Assembly (NCBI RefSeq): GCF_036002945.1
Contig: NZ_CP108529.1
Location: 5,389,001-5,453,000, forward strand
Reading direction: 5' to 3'
DNA from: Streptomyces sp. NBC_01224
GTDB lineage: Bacteria > Actinomycetota > Actinomycetes > Streptomycetales > Streptomycetaceae
DNA: 64,000 nucleotides
In this document: positions 25,310 through 34,167 of the stretch, piece by piece
Layout of the letters: each line of letters starts with the position of its first letter
How positions within the stretch are numbered: the first letter of the stretch is position 1
Made by a program: the position numbers and the translations under genes
The notes under the pieces: generated by a model
What the model was told of the DNA's origin: nothing
The model's input: the letters and a program-made list of their open reading frames with translations, nothing else
The model's database searches: none

Positions 25310-26107
25310 ATGACCACACCCACCTGGGATCCGCAGCAGTACCTGCGCCACGCGGACCATCGCACCCGCCCATTCCACGACCTCCTGGCCCGCATCGCCG
25401 AGCCTCCGGCTGCCCCCGCGCCCCGTGTCGCCGACCTCGGCTGCGGAGCGGGAAACGTCACCACCCTCCTCGCCGACCGCTGGCCGAAGGCCCGGATCAC
25501 CGGCTACGACAACTCCCCGCAGATGCTGGAGCGGGCCCGGGAGCACGCCGGCCCCCTCCTGGACTTCGCCGAGGCCGACGCCACGACCTGGACCCCCGCG
25601 GAGCCGTACGACCTGATCGTCTCCAACGCCCTGCTCCAGTGGGTTCCCGGCCACACCGCGCGCTTCCCGGTCTGGCTGGACGCGATCACCCCCGGCGGCA
25701 CGTTCGCCTTCCAGGTCCCCGGCAACTTCGACCAGCCCAGCCATGTCCTGATGCGGGAACTCGCCGGGTCCCCGCGCTGGCGCGACCGGCTGGCCGGCGA
25801 GCTGCGCCACGACGACGCGGTGCTCGGCCCCGCCGCCTACCTCGACGCGCTGACGGCCCCCGGCATCACGGCTGACGTCTGGGAGACCACGTATCTGCAT
25901 CTGCTGCCCGGCGAGGACCCGGTGCTCGACTGGGTGAAGGGCACCGGCCTGCGCCCCGTCCTGACGGCCCTCGCCGACGACCCCGAGGCCCGCGAGGCGT
26001 TCCTCGCCGAATACCGCGACCAGCTCCGCACCGCCTACCCCAAGGGCCCGCACGGCACGGTGTTCCCGTTCCGCCGCATCTTCGCCGTGGCCCGCAAGGA
26101 GACGTGA
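25310..26107 (+). CDS. tam: trans-aconitate 2-methyltransferase
   Basis: 265 residues, class I SAM methyltransferase: motif I VADLGCGAGNVTTLL (about 40-54), motif II ITGYDNSP, and motif IV YDLIVSNALLQWV. The N-terminal WDPQQYLRHADHRTRPFHDLL is characteristic of Tam. It methylates trans-aconitate, an inhibitor of aconitase that forms when aconitase is damaged, thus protecting the TCA cycle. It is divergent from the tamR-like gene. The next gene starts at its stop codon. Confidence 0.9.
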   Translation: MTTPTWDPQQYLRHADHRTRPFHDLLARIAEPPAAPAPRVADLGCGAGNVTTLLADRWPKARITGYDNSPQMLERAREHAGPLLDFAEADATTWTPAEPYDLIVSNALLQWVPGHTARFPVWLDAITPGGTFAFQVPGNFDQPSHVLMRELAGSPRWRDRLAGELRHDDAVLGPAAYLDALTAPGITADVWETTYLHLLPGEDPVLDWVKGTGLRPVLTALADDPEAREAFLAEYRDQLRTAYPKGPHGTVFPFRRIFAVARKET

Positions 26108-26472
26108 TGATCGCCGCCGTCGACCACGTCCAACTGGCCGCCCCCGAAGGTTCACAGGACGCGCTGCGCAGGTACTACGTGGACGCCCTCGGCATGACGG
26201 AACTCGCCAGACCCCCCGCACTCGCGGCCCGCGGCGGCTGCTGGTTCCAGGCCGGCCCGGTCCAGCTCCACCTGGGCATCGAACCTGACTTCCGCCCGGC
26301 GAAGAAGGCCCACCCGGGCCTGCGCGTCACGGATATCGAGGCATACGCGGCGCGACTGAAGAAGCACGGCGCCGAGGTGCGCTGGGACGACGAACTGCCG
26401 GGGCACCGGCGCTTCTTCAGCCACGACCCGGTGGGGAACCGGCTGGAGTTCCTGGAGCCGGTGGGCCACTGA
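26107..26472 (+). CDS. VOC/glyoxalase-like protein in the tam operon
   Basis: 121 residues, one vicinal-oxygen-chelate domain: VDHVQLAAPEGSQDALRRYY at the N-terminus, LHLGIEPDFRPAKKAH in the middle, and FFSHDPVGNRLEFLEP at the end. The His and Glu pattern fits a metal centre formed by dimerisation. The start overlaps the tam stop (TGATG; an in-frame GTG lies at 26104), so it is translationally coupled to tam and presumably under the same operators. The substrate is unknown. Confidence 0.83.
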   Translation: MIAAVDHVQLAAPEGSQDALRRYYVDALGMTELARPPALAARGGCWFQAGPVQLHLGIEPDFRPAKKAHPGLRVTDIEAYAARLKKHGAEVRWDDELPGHRRFFSHDPVGNRLEFLEPVGH

Positions 26473-26739
26473 GCGACACGGCGCGTCCTGCGCCTTCCGC
26501 GTGAAGGAGCACTGCGGCGCGGCGTCGCGGTCGCGGGCCCAGGAGGCCGGCCACCGTCGCGGCCTTCGAATCCAAGGCGGAGGCAACTGACGACAACGCC
26601 GGAGGCGGAGGTCCCGGACGCCGCGACGCCGCTGACAACCGCGGGCGAGGTCGTAAGTTCCCTGGAGGCAAAGGATATTGCCCTTACCGTGCCCTTCCGT
26701 CCCTGGGTCCCCGCGCCTGCGCCCACCTAGCGTGGCTCC
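26473..26739. other. 267-base non-coding gap
   Basis: GC-rich sequence with short imperfect GC inverted repeats but no convincing terminator or start-like promoter box. No supported gene on either strand. It separates the tam operon from the GNAAV/HExxH gene. Confidence 0.5.
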
Positions 26740-28041
26740 ATGCGTAGCCACGAGAGCCCCGGGCAGACACACAGCACGCCGCCCGCGTCCCCCGTACGGA
26801 ACAGCCGCGGCCCCCGCGCCTCCGCGGGACTGCAGAGCACCATGGGCAACGCGGCCGTATCGCAGCTGATCACGGTGTCCCGGATGATGACCGAGGGCGA
26901 TTTCAAGCAGAGTACGGCGACCTTCGGACCACGCGGCCGCTCCGAGATCGCCAAGGTGGACAACGCGCTCAGGGCGTTCTACGCCCTGCCGGACGACAGA
27001 CCGGGTGCCCGGCTGCTCGCCCTCAAGGACATCGTCAAGGCGTGCGGCGACTATGCCGCCCACAAGGCCGAGGGAGGGTCGCGCGTAGGGGGCGCCCAGC
27101 AGCTCGGCCAGCAGGCCGCGGCGGCGCAAGGACAGCTGGACCCCGAGGCGGTCTTTCGGGACCTGCTGACCGAACTCGACCGCATGATGAGCGAGGGGAA
27201 GAACCCGGACCTCGACATCCGCATGCCGGCCGGTGAGGCCCAGAAGGCGGCGCAGGCAGTCCCCGCGGACCGGTTCCACGCGATGATGGGCGACTTCGTC
27301 CGGAAGCTGGGGGCGCTCCGTGAGGACCCGGCGCTACCTGAGGAGACGCGCGCCGTCATCGGGGAACTGATGGCCGTGGTGCCCCTGGTGACCGTGATGC
27401 AGTACCCGCAGGGCGGCATGCCGGGCATGAAGCTCAACCCGGCCACCGACGGCGGCGGCCCGGCGTTCACGTTCAACGTCGACACCCAGGCCAGGGGCGG
27501 CACCTCCTTCCTGCTGGGGCACATCGCCCACGAGCTGACCCATGTCGCGGCCCACCAGGCGTTCGGCAGCAGCCCGGTGATGGAGCTGGTGCAGTCCGGG
27601 GCGACCGATGAGGAGGTCGCGGCGCTGGCGGCCGAGCGCAAGCAGGCGCTCAGCGATCTGAAGGCGGAGCTGGCCGGAAACCCCGAGTTCGACGAATTCC
27701 AGCGAGGGATGCTGGAGGAAAAGCTGGTCTACGGCGCTCAGCCGCACAAGCTGGAGCGGTACGCGGAAGCCTTCGCGCAGCCCGGCAAAGACAAGCCGGC
27801 CAAGATCACCCCCGAGCAGAAGGACCGCCTGGTCGGCTGGGGCAGAGCGGCCGGAGACGCGTCCGGCACGCTGGTCGAGTACGACACCGTGCTCAACCAG
27901 ATGCTGATCTATCTGCACATGTGGCAGACCAGCCAGGACAACCCCTTCTATGTGCGGCTGCGGGCGGTGGCCCAGGCGGCGTACGACCGCCGGAGCCGCG
28001 CCCGCCGGTCCACCGGCCAGCCGACGGATCAGCCGTCGTAG
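26740..28041 (+). CDS. HExxH protein with GNAAV N-terminal motif (DUF4157-like)
   Basis: 433 residues. After a disordered Ser/Pro-rich start comes LQSTMGNAAVSQLI (about residues 31-44). This short motif recurs in actinobacterial proteins that travel with extracellular contractile injection systems, often followed by a DUF4157 peptidase-like domain. Residues 261-268 read HIAHELTH, an HExxH zinc motif (H264, E265, H268) followed by VAAHQAF. This resembles DUF4157 (HELAHVVQQ) without its QQ. The third zinc ligand is uncertain; E or H residues are present downstream. There is no signal peptide. The rest is helical and charged. No injection-system genes lie in the window, so this may be an orphan cargo-like protein. 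Function is inference. Confidence 0.8.
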   Translation: MRSHESPGQTHSTPPASPVRNSRGPRASAGLQSTMGNAAVSQLITVSRMMTEGDFKQSTATFGPRGRSEIAKVDNALRAFYALPDDRPGARLLALKDIVKACGDYAAHKAEGGSRVGGAQQLGQQAAAAQGQLDPEAVFRDLLTELDRMMSEGKNPDLDIRMPAGEAQKAAQAVPADRFHAMMGDFVRKLGALREDPALPEETRAVIGELMAVVPLVTVMQYPQGGMPGMKLNPATDGGGPAFTFNVDTQARGGTSFLLGHIAHELTHVAAHQAFGSSPVMELVQSGATDEEVAALAAERKQALSDLKAELAGNPEFDEFQRGMLEEKLVYGAQPHKLERYAEAFAQPGKDKPAKITPEQKDRLVGWGRAAGDASGTLVEYDTVLNQMLIYLHMWQTSQDNPFYVRLRAVAQAAYDRRSRARRSTGQPTDQPS

Positions 28042-28165
28042 AACGCTTCGCGGCTCCGGTATCCGGGCTTCGAAGGTCGCGCACAGCCCTGTGCCGGCTG
28101 TACCCGGCGACGCGTTTGCCGCGCTGCTCGGCAAAGTCCCCAGCCGGCCCCGGCACGCCGGCCCC

Positions 28166-28852
28166 TCAGCTCTTGCGGTGCCCTATCAGCCGGGGCTTCG
28201 ACTCCAGGTTCTCCAGGCCGTGCCAGGCCAGGTTCACCAGATGGGCCGCGACCTCCGCCTTCTTCGGCTTGCGGGCGTTGACCCACCACTGGCCGGTCAG
28301 GGCGACCATGCCGACCAGCGCCTGGGCGTACAGCGGGGCCAGCTTCGGGTCGAAGCCGCGGGCCTTGAACTCCAGGCCCAGGATGTCCTCCACCTGGGTG
28401 GCGATGTCGCTGATGAGGGAGGCGAAGGTGCCCGTCGACTGGGCGACGGGGGAGTCGCGGACCAGGATGCGGAAGCCGTCCGTGTACGTCTCGATGTAGT
28501 CGAGCAGGGCGAACGCGGCCTGTTCCAGGAGTTCGCGGGGGTGGCCCGCGGTCAGGGCGCCGGTGACCATGTCGAGGAGCTGGCGCATCTCGCGGTCGAC
28601 CACGACGGCGTACAGGCCCTCCTTGCCGCCGAAGTGCTCGTAGACGACCGGCTTGGAGACGCCGGCCCGGGCCGCGATCTCCTCGACCGAGGTGCCCTCG
28701 AAGCCCTTGTCGGCGAAGAGGGTGCGGCCGATGTCCAGCAGCTGCTCGCGGCGTTCCTTGCCGGTCATCCTCACCCGGCGGGTGCGCCGGACGGAGGGGG
28801 GACGGTTGTTCTCGCTGCTGGTTCTGGAGTCGGTCGCCACGTCGTCAATCAT
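28166..28852 (-). CDS. TetR-family regulator coupled to a fatty-acid desaturase
   Basis: 228 residues. The N-terminal helix-turn-helix is RREQLLDIGRTLFADKGFEGTSVEEIAARAGVSKPVVYEHFGGKEGLYAVVVDRE (about 32-86), with a ligand-binding helical C-terminus. Its ATG (28850-28852) overlaps the desaturase stop (28849-28851), so the two are translated from one message. It probably represses its own operon in response to acyl-CoA or membrane state; that ligand is inference from the partner gene. Confidence 0.9.
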   Translation of the reverse strand: MIDDVATDSRTSSENNRPPSVRRTRRVRMTGKERREQLLDIGRTLFADKGFEGTSVEEIAARAGVSKPVVYEHFGGKEGLYAVVVDREMRQLLDMVTGALTAGHPRELLEQAAFALLDYIETYTDGFRILVRDSPVAQSTGTFASLISDIATQVEDILGLEFKARGFDPKLAPLYAQALVGMVALTGQWWVNARKPKKAEVAAHLVNLAWHGLENLESKPRLIGHRKS

Positions 28853-29850
28853 GCCGCGTCGGCGCGCGCGGGGTCGCGCCGGGAGCCGATACGGCGGGAT
28901 TCGATCCGGGCGGAGTCCGGCCAGCGCACGTCGTACGCCCAGCCCAGTTTCTCGAACCAGCGGATCAGCCGGGCGCTCGAATCGATCTGGCCCTTCATCA
29001 CGCCGTGGCGCGCGCTCGTCGGGTCCGCGTGGTGCAGGTTGTGCCAGGACTCGCCGCAGGACAGGACCGCGAGCCACCACACGTTGCCGGACCGGTCACG
29101 GGACTTGAAGGGGCGCTTGCCGACCGCGTGGCAGATGGAGTTGATCGACCAGGTGACGTGGTGCAGCAGGGCCACCCGCACAAGAGAACCCCAGAAGAAG
29201 GCGGTCGCCGCGCCCCACCACGACATCGTCACCAGACCGCCGACCAGCGGCGGGAACGCCAGCGACACGATCGTGAAGGTGAGGAAGTGGCGGGAGATCC
29301 CGCGGATCGCCGGGTCCTTGATCAGGTCGGGGGCGTACTTCTGCTGCGGGGTCTGCTCCTCGTCGAACATCCAGCCGATGTGCGCCCACCACAGGCCCTT
29401 CACCAGGGCGGGGAGGCTCTCACCGAAACGCCACGGCGAGTGCGGATCGCCCTCCGCGTCGGAGAAGCGGTGGTGCTTGCGGTGGTCGGCCACCCAGCGC
29501 ACCAGCGGGCCCTCCACGGCCAGCGAACCCGCGACGGCCAGAGCGATGCGGAGCGGGCGCTTCGCCTTGAAGGAGCCATGGGTGAAGTAGCGGTGGAAGC
29601 CGATCGTGATGCCGTGGCAGCCGATGAAGTACGTCGCCACGAGCAGACCCAGATCGAGCCCGCTCACGCCTCGGCCCCAGGCCAGCGGCACCGCGGCGAC
29701 CAGCGCCACGAACGGCACCACGATGAACAGCAGAAGGGCGATCTGTTCGATCGACCGCTTGTTGTCCCCGCCGAGCGTGGCGGCGGGAAGGACCTGACCG
29801 TCGGCCGCCGACGGCTGGGTGTCGTCGATCACAGCGGGGCTGGTGTTCAT
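28849..29850 (-). CDS. acyl-CoA/fatty-acid delta-9 desaturase
   Basis: 333 residues, membrane di-iron desaturase. Histidine boxes are HRYFTH (86-91), HRKHH (123-127) and HNLHHADP (about 267-274). Hydrophobic segments lie at 36-58, 66-84, 100-115 and around SLAFPPLVGGLVTMSWWGAATAFF. It should introduce a cis double bond into membrane fatty acids using O2 and electrons from a ferredoxin or other donor. It is the first gene of a two-gene operon with its TetR regulator. The C-terminus is Arg-rich. Confidence 0.93.
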   Translation of the reverse strand: MNTSPAVIDDTQPSAADGQVLPAATLGGDNKRSIEQIALLLFIVVPFVALVAAVPLAWGRGVSGLDLGLLVATYFIGCHGITIGFHRYFTHGSFKAKRPLRIALAVAGSLAVEGPLVRWVADHRKHHRFSDAEGDPHSPWRFGESLPALVKGLWWAHIGWMFDEEQTPQQKYAPDLIKDPAIRGISRHFLTFTIVSLAFPPLVGGLVTMSWWGAATAFFWGSLVRVALLHHVTWSINSICHAVGKRPFKSRDRSGNVWWLAVLSCGESWHNLHHADPTSARHGVMKGQIDSSARLIRWFEKLGWAYDVRWPDSARIESRRIGSRRDPARADAA

Positions 29851-29890
29851 GGGGAGTCCCCTGGGGATGAGGAATACGACGGATAGCTCT

Positions 29891-29918
29891 GGCTACGCAT
29901 CCGTAACCTACGGCTACG
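29891..29918. promoter_or_regulatory. candidate operator of the desaturase-TetR operon
   Basis: CCGTAACCTACGG (29901-29913; 5-base arms, 3-base spacer) is flanked by a direct repeat GGCTACG (29891-29897 and 29912-29918). It is 41-68 bases upstream of the desaturase start, where its TetR partner would act. Confidence 0.6.
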
Positions 29919-30126
29919 TAAGTATTGCAGCGCGGAGGCCCGCTGCACGAGAGCGCGACGGGCCGCCCGAGGAGGGAAAACCCGATCGGGGCGCGAGCGT
30001 TGCCGACGGCGTGGACACCTATCCTGGTGGGGTCGGACAGCGCGGTCCGCACTCTGCTTCCCGGGGTGTCGTCAGCACCAGGCCCCGGAGATCCCCGTGC
30101 TCAACCACTGCAAGGAGCCGCACACT

Positions 30127-32856
30127 GTGAGCAGTGCCGACCAGACCCCCGCCGCCAGCCCCGAGCTGCGCGCCGACATCCGCCGCCTCGGTGATCTGCT
30201 GGGCGAGACCCTCGTACGCCAGGAGGGTCAGGAGCTCCTCGACCTCGTCGAGCGGGTCCGCGCCCTGACCCGCACCGACGGTGAGGCCGCGGCCGAGCTC
30301 CTCGGCGACACGGACCTGGAGACCGCCGCGCAGCTCGTGCGCGCCTTCTCCACCTACTTCCACCTCGCCAACGTCACCGAGCAGGTCCACCGCGCCCACG
30401 AGATGCGTGACCGGCGCGCCGCCGAGGGCGGTCTCCTCGCCCGTACCGCCGACCGGCTGAAGGACGCGGACCCGGTCCACCTGCGTGAGACCGTCAAGAA
30501 CCTCAACGTACGGCCCGTCTTCACCGCGCACCCGACCGAGGCCGCGCGGCGCTCCGTGCTGAACAAGCTCCGCCGCATCGCCGAGCTGCTGGAGACGCCC
30601 GTCATCGACGCCGACCGGCGCCGCCAGGATCTGCGGCTCGCCGAGAACATCGACCTCATCTGGCAGACCGACGAGCTGCGCGTGGTCCGGCCCGAGCCGG
30701 CCGACGAGGCCCGTAACGCCATCTACTACCTCGACGAGCTGCACACGGGCGCCGTCGGGGACGTACTCGAAGACCTGGCGGCCGAGCTGGAGCGGGTCGG
30801 CGTCGAGCTGCCCGCGGGCACCCGCCCCCTCACCTTCGGTACGTGGATCGGCGGCGACCGCGACGGCAACCCCAACGTGACGCCCGCCGTCACCCGGGAG
30901 GTGCTGATCCTTCAGCACGAGCACGGCATCACCGACGCGCTGGAGCTCATCGATCATCTGCGCGGGCAGCTCTCCAACTCCATCCGCTACACCGGCGCCA
31001 CAGACGAGCTGCTGACCTCGCTCCAGGCCGACCTGGAGCGCCTCCCCGAGATCAGCCCGCGCTACAAGCGGCTGAACGCCGAGGAGCCGTACCGCCTCAA
31101 GGCCACCTGCATCCGGCAGAAGCTCGTCAACACCCGCGAGCGCCTCGCCGGCGGCACCCCGCACCGCCCCGGCTGCGACTACCTCGGCACCGCCGAGCTC
31201 ATCGCCGACCTGGAACTCATCCAGACCTCGCTGCGCGAGCACCGCGGCGGCCTGTTCGCCGACGGACGGATGAACCGCACGATCCGCACGCTCGCCGCTT
31301 TCGGCCTGCAGCTCGCCACCATGGACGTACGCGAGCACGCGGACGCCCACCACCACGCCCTCGGCCAGCTCTTCGACCGGCTCGGCGAGGAGTCCTGGCG
31401 CTACGCCGACATGCCGCGCGACTACCGGCAGAAGCTGCTCGCCAAGGAGCTGCGCTCGCGCCGCCCGCTCGCCCCGACCCCGGCCCCGCTGGACGCCGCG
31501 GGCGAGAAGACCCTCGGCGTCTTCCACACCATCAAGGAAGCCTTCGAGCGGTTCGGCCCCGAGGTCATCGAGTCGTACATCATCTCGATGTGCCAGGGCG
31601 CCGACGACGTCTTCGCGGCCGCCGTCCTGGCCCGCGAGGCCGGACTGCTCGACCTGCACGGCGGCTGGGCCAAGATCGGCATCGTGCCGCTCCTGGAGAC
31701 CACCGACGAGCTGCGCGCCGCGGACGTCATCCTCGACGAGATGCTCGCCGACCCGTCGTACCGCCGCCTCGTCTCCCTGCGCGGCGATGTGCAGGAGGTC
31801 ATGCTCGGGTACTCCGACTCCTCCAAGTTCGGCGGCATCACCACCTCCCAGTGGGAGATCCACCGGGCGCAGCGCCGGCTGCGCGACGTCGCGCACCGCT
31901 ACGGCGTACGGCTGCGGCTCTTCCACGGCCGCGGCGGCACCGTCGGCCGCGGCGGCGGCCCCTCGCACGACGCGATCCTCGCGCAGCCGTGGGGCACCCT
32001 CGAAGGCGAGATCAAGGTGACCGAGCAGGGCGAGGTCATCTCCGACAAGTACCTCATCCCGGCGCTCGCCAGGGAGAACCTGGAGCTGACCGTCGCGGCC
32101 ACCCTCCAGGCCTCCGCGCTGCACACCGCGCCCCGCCAGTCCGACGAGGCCCTGGCCCGCTGGGACGCGGCGATGGACACCGTCTCCGACGCCGCGCACG
32201 CCGCGTACCGCAGGCTGGTCGAGGACCCGGACCTGCCCGCGTACTTCTTCGCCTCCACCCCCGTCGACCAGCTCGCCGAGCTGCACCTCGGGTCGCGTCC
32301 GTCGCGGCGTCCGGACTCCGGCGCCGGTCTGGACGGGCTGCGGGCCATCCCGTGGGTCTTCGGCTGGACCCAGTCACGGCAGATCGTGCCCGGCTGGTAC
32401 GGCGTCGGCTCCGGGCTCAAGGCGCTGCGCGAGGCCGGTCCGGACACCGTTCTGGACGAGATGCACGAGCAGTGGCACTTCTTCCGGAACTTCATCTCGA
32501 ACGTGGAGATGACGCTCGCCAAGACCGACCTGCGGATCGCCCGCCACTATGTCGACACACTCGTCCCGGACGAGCTGAAGCATGTCTTCGCCGACATCGA
32601 GGCCGAGCACGCGCTCACGGTCCAGGAGGTCCTGAGGGTCACCGGCGGCTCCGAACTGCTCGGCACCAGCCCGGTGCTGCAGCAGACCTTCGCCATCCGG
32701 GACGCCTACCTGGACCCGATCTCCTATCTCCAGGTCTCGCTGCTGGCCCGCCAGCGCGAGGCGGCGGCACGCGGCGAGGAAGCGGACCCGCTGCTCGCCA
32801 GGGCCCTGCTGCTCACCGTGAACGGTGTCGCCGCGGGTCTGCGCAACACCGGCTGA
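30127..32856 (+). CDS. ppc: phosphoenolpyruvate carboxylase
   Basis: 909 residues. It fixes bicarbonate onto PEP to give oxaloacetate. Motifs in order are VFTAHPTEAARRSVLNKL (about 130-147), GTWIGGDRDGNPNVTP (about 238-253), LGYSDSSKFGGI, and the Gly/Arg loop LFHGRGGTVGRGGGPSHDAIL. The final residues RNTG are the conserved C-terminus at the active site. The GTG at 30127 is preceded by AAGGAG at 30111-30116; a longer frame starts at 30097. A single monocistronic gene. Confidence 0.96.
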   Translation: MSSADQTPAASPELRADIRRLGDLLGETLVRQEGQELLDLVERVRALTRTDGEAAAELLGDTDLETAAQLVRAFSTYFHLANVTEQVHRAHEMRDRRAAEGGLLARTADRLKDADPVHLRETVKNLNVRPVFTAHPTEAARRSVLNKLRRIAELLETPVIDADRRRQDLRLAENIDLIWQTDELRVVRPEPADEARNAIYYLDELHTGAVGDVLEDLAAELERVGVELPAGTRPLTFGTWIGGDRDGNPNVTPAVTREVLILQHEHGITDALELIDHLRGQLSNSIRYTGATDELLTSLQADLERLPEISPRYKRLNAEEPYRLKATCIRQKLVNTRERLAGGTPHRPGCDYLGTAELIADLELIQTSLREHRGGLFADGRMNRTIRTLAAFGLQLATMDVREHADAHHHALGQLFDRLGEESWRYADMPRDYRQKLLAKELRSRRPLAPTPAPLDAAGEKTLGVFHTIKEAFERFGPEVIESYIISMCQGADDVFAAAVLAREAGLLDLHGGWAKIGIVPLLETTDELRAADVILDEMLADPSYRRLVSLRGDVQEVMLGYSDSSKFGGITTSQWEIHRAQRRLRDVAHRYGVRLRLFHGRGGTVGRGGGPSHDAILAQPWGTLEGEIKVTEQGEVISDKYLIPALARENLELTVAATLQASALHTAPRQSDEALARWDAAMDTVSDAAHAAYRRLVEDPDLPAYFFASTPVDQLAELHLGSRPSRRPDSGAGLDGLRAIPWVFGWTQSRQIVPGWYGVGSGLKALREAGPDTVLDEMHEQWHFFRNFISNVEMTLAKTDLRIARHYVDTLVPDELKHVFADIEAEHALTVQEVLRVTGGSELLGTSPVLQQTFAIRDAYLDPISYLQVSLLARQREAAARGEEADPLLARALLLTVNGVAAGLRNTG

Positions 32857-32883
32857 GCCCCCCGGACGCGGGTGCGGCCCTGC

Positions 32884-33354
32884 TCAGAGGGCGAAGAACG
32901 TCGCCACCAGCAGGACCGCGCCCGCGATCCCGGTCCCCCAGGCGATCCGGGGCAGCCGCATACCGCCGCCGATGACCAGGGCGGCCAGCAACAGCGCACC
33001 GCCCAGCGGCACCCAGGCATGCAGGAAGCCGGGTGTTCCGGTGCGTACGACATCGTCCGTGCCGGGCTTCACGACGACGGGGAAGCTGTCGCCGCGCCGC
33101 GCCGCGACAGACTTCTCGATCGTCACCCGGGAGCGCGCGGCGGCCTGACCGGACGGCGCGAACGGTCCGGTGCAGACATCGGCGCCACAGCCCGTGACGG
33201 TCATCGTGCCGTGCTCGCGGCCCTTGGCCAGAACGATGTGGTGCGCCGAGTCCCAGGAGGACAGCACACCCGCGACGATCAGCAGCAGGACGACACAGCC
33301 CAGGGCGGCGCTGCGGGCGTGGACCAGGGCGCGGTGGGAGGAGCTCCGCTTCAT
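32884..33354 (-). CDS. membrane protein, function unknown
   Basis: 156 residues. There are three hydrophobic segments: AALGCVVLLLIVAGVL (about 16-31), LGGALLLAALVIGG (about 117-130) and the C-terminal GTGIAGAVLLVATFFAL. A ~75-residue loop between the first two contains CGADVCTGPF, which could form a disulfide if extracytoplasmic. It is convergent with ppc and upstream of nothing on its strand. No family recognised. Confidence 0.7.
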   Translation of the reverse strand: MKRSSSHRALVHARSAALGCVVLLLIVAGVLSSWDSAHHIVLAKGREHGTMTVTGCGADVCTGPFAPSGQAAARSRVTIEKSVAARRGDSFPVVVKPGTDDVVRTGTPGFLHAWVPLGGALLLAALVIGGGMRLPRIAWGTGIAGAVLLVATFFAL

Positions 33355-33456
33355 GGGCAGCGATCCTTGGGCAGAGCAACGCTCGCGGTCAACTCATGGC
33401 CGAAAAACGCCGGGGTACCGGCGGGAATGTCAGAGTTGTACACGTTGCTGCGGGTG

Positions 33457-34050
33457 TCAGGAGTTGTATGCGCTCTGCGCGCGCTCCAGACCCTCCGCGA
33501 GCAGGCACTCCACCGAGTCGGCGGCCCGGTCCACGAGGTAGGCGAGCTCCTTGCGCTCGGTCGACGAGAAGTCCTTCAGCACGAAGTCCGCGACCTGCAT
33601 CCGGCCCGGCGGCCGGCCGATCCCGAACCGGACCCGGTGGTAGTCGGCCCCCATCGACTTGGTCATCGACTTGAGCCCGTTGTGCCCGTTGTCGCCGCCG
33701 CCCAGCTTCAGCCGGAGTGTCCCGTAGTCGATGTCCAGCTCATCGTGGATCGCCACGATGTGGTCGGTCGGCACCTTGTAGAAGTCGCGCAGCGCGGTGA
33801 CGGGGCCGCCGGAGAGGTTCATGTACGACATCGGCTTGGCCAGGATCACCCGGCGGTTCTCGGGTCCCGGCGGGCCCATGCGGCCCTCGACGACCTGAGC
33901 CTGGGCCTTCTGCGCACGCTTGAACTTCCCGCCGATCCGCTCGGCGAGGAGGTCGGCGACCATGAAACCGACGTTGTGCCGGTTCGCCGCGTACTCGGGA
34001 CCGGGGTTGCCGAGGCCCACGATGAGCCAGGGTTCGGTGGCGTCGGACAT
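33457..34050 (-). CDS. pth: peptidyl-tRNA hydrolase
   Basis: 197 residues. It releases tRNA from peptidyl-tRNAs that drop off the ribosome. Conserved blocks are WLIVGLGNPGPEYAANRHNVGFMV (8-31, catalytic H25), LAKPMSYMNLSG, IVAIHDELDIDYGTLRLKLGGGDNGHNGLKS (catalytic Asp in HDELD), and RVRFGIGRP. It is the last gene of the glmU-prs-rplY-pth run on the minus strand, separated from rplY by a terminator-like hairpin. Confidence 0.95.
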   Translation of the reverse strand: MSDATEPWLIVGLGNPGPEYAANRHNVGFMVADLLAERIGGKFKRAQKAQAQVVEGRMGPPGPENRRVILAKPMSYMNLSGGPVTALRDFYKVPTDHIVAIHDELDIDYGTLRLKLGGGDNGHNGLKSMTKSMGADYHRVRFGIGRPPGRMQVADFVLKDFSSTERKELAYLVDRAADSVECLLAEGLERAQSAYNS

Positions 34051-34104
34051 CTGCGCTCGGTCTCCTCGCGTACGGATGGTTCCGGATGGCCCGGTTACAG
34101 GGAA

Positions 34105-34144
34105 ACGGGGCGGCGGGCCCTCGAAGAAGGAACCGCCGCCCCGT
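34105..34144 (-). terminator. hairpin between rplY and pth
   Basis: 12-base perfect arms (ACGGGGCGGCGG and inverse) with a 16-base loop, 24 bases past the rplY stop. It may attenuate read-through into pth. Confidence 0.65.
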
Positions 34145-34167
34145 CAGTGAAGCAGGGAAGGCGAGGC

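Noticed and set aside
26473..26739. Small gene in the gap after the VOC gene
   Set aside because: Short frames only, no ribosome-binding site and no codon pattern typical of the neighbours.
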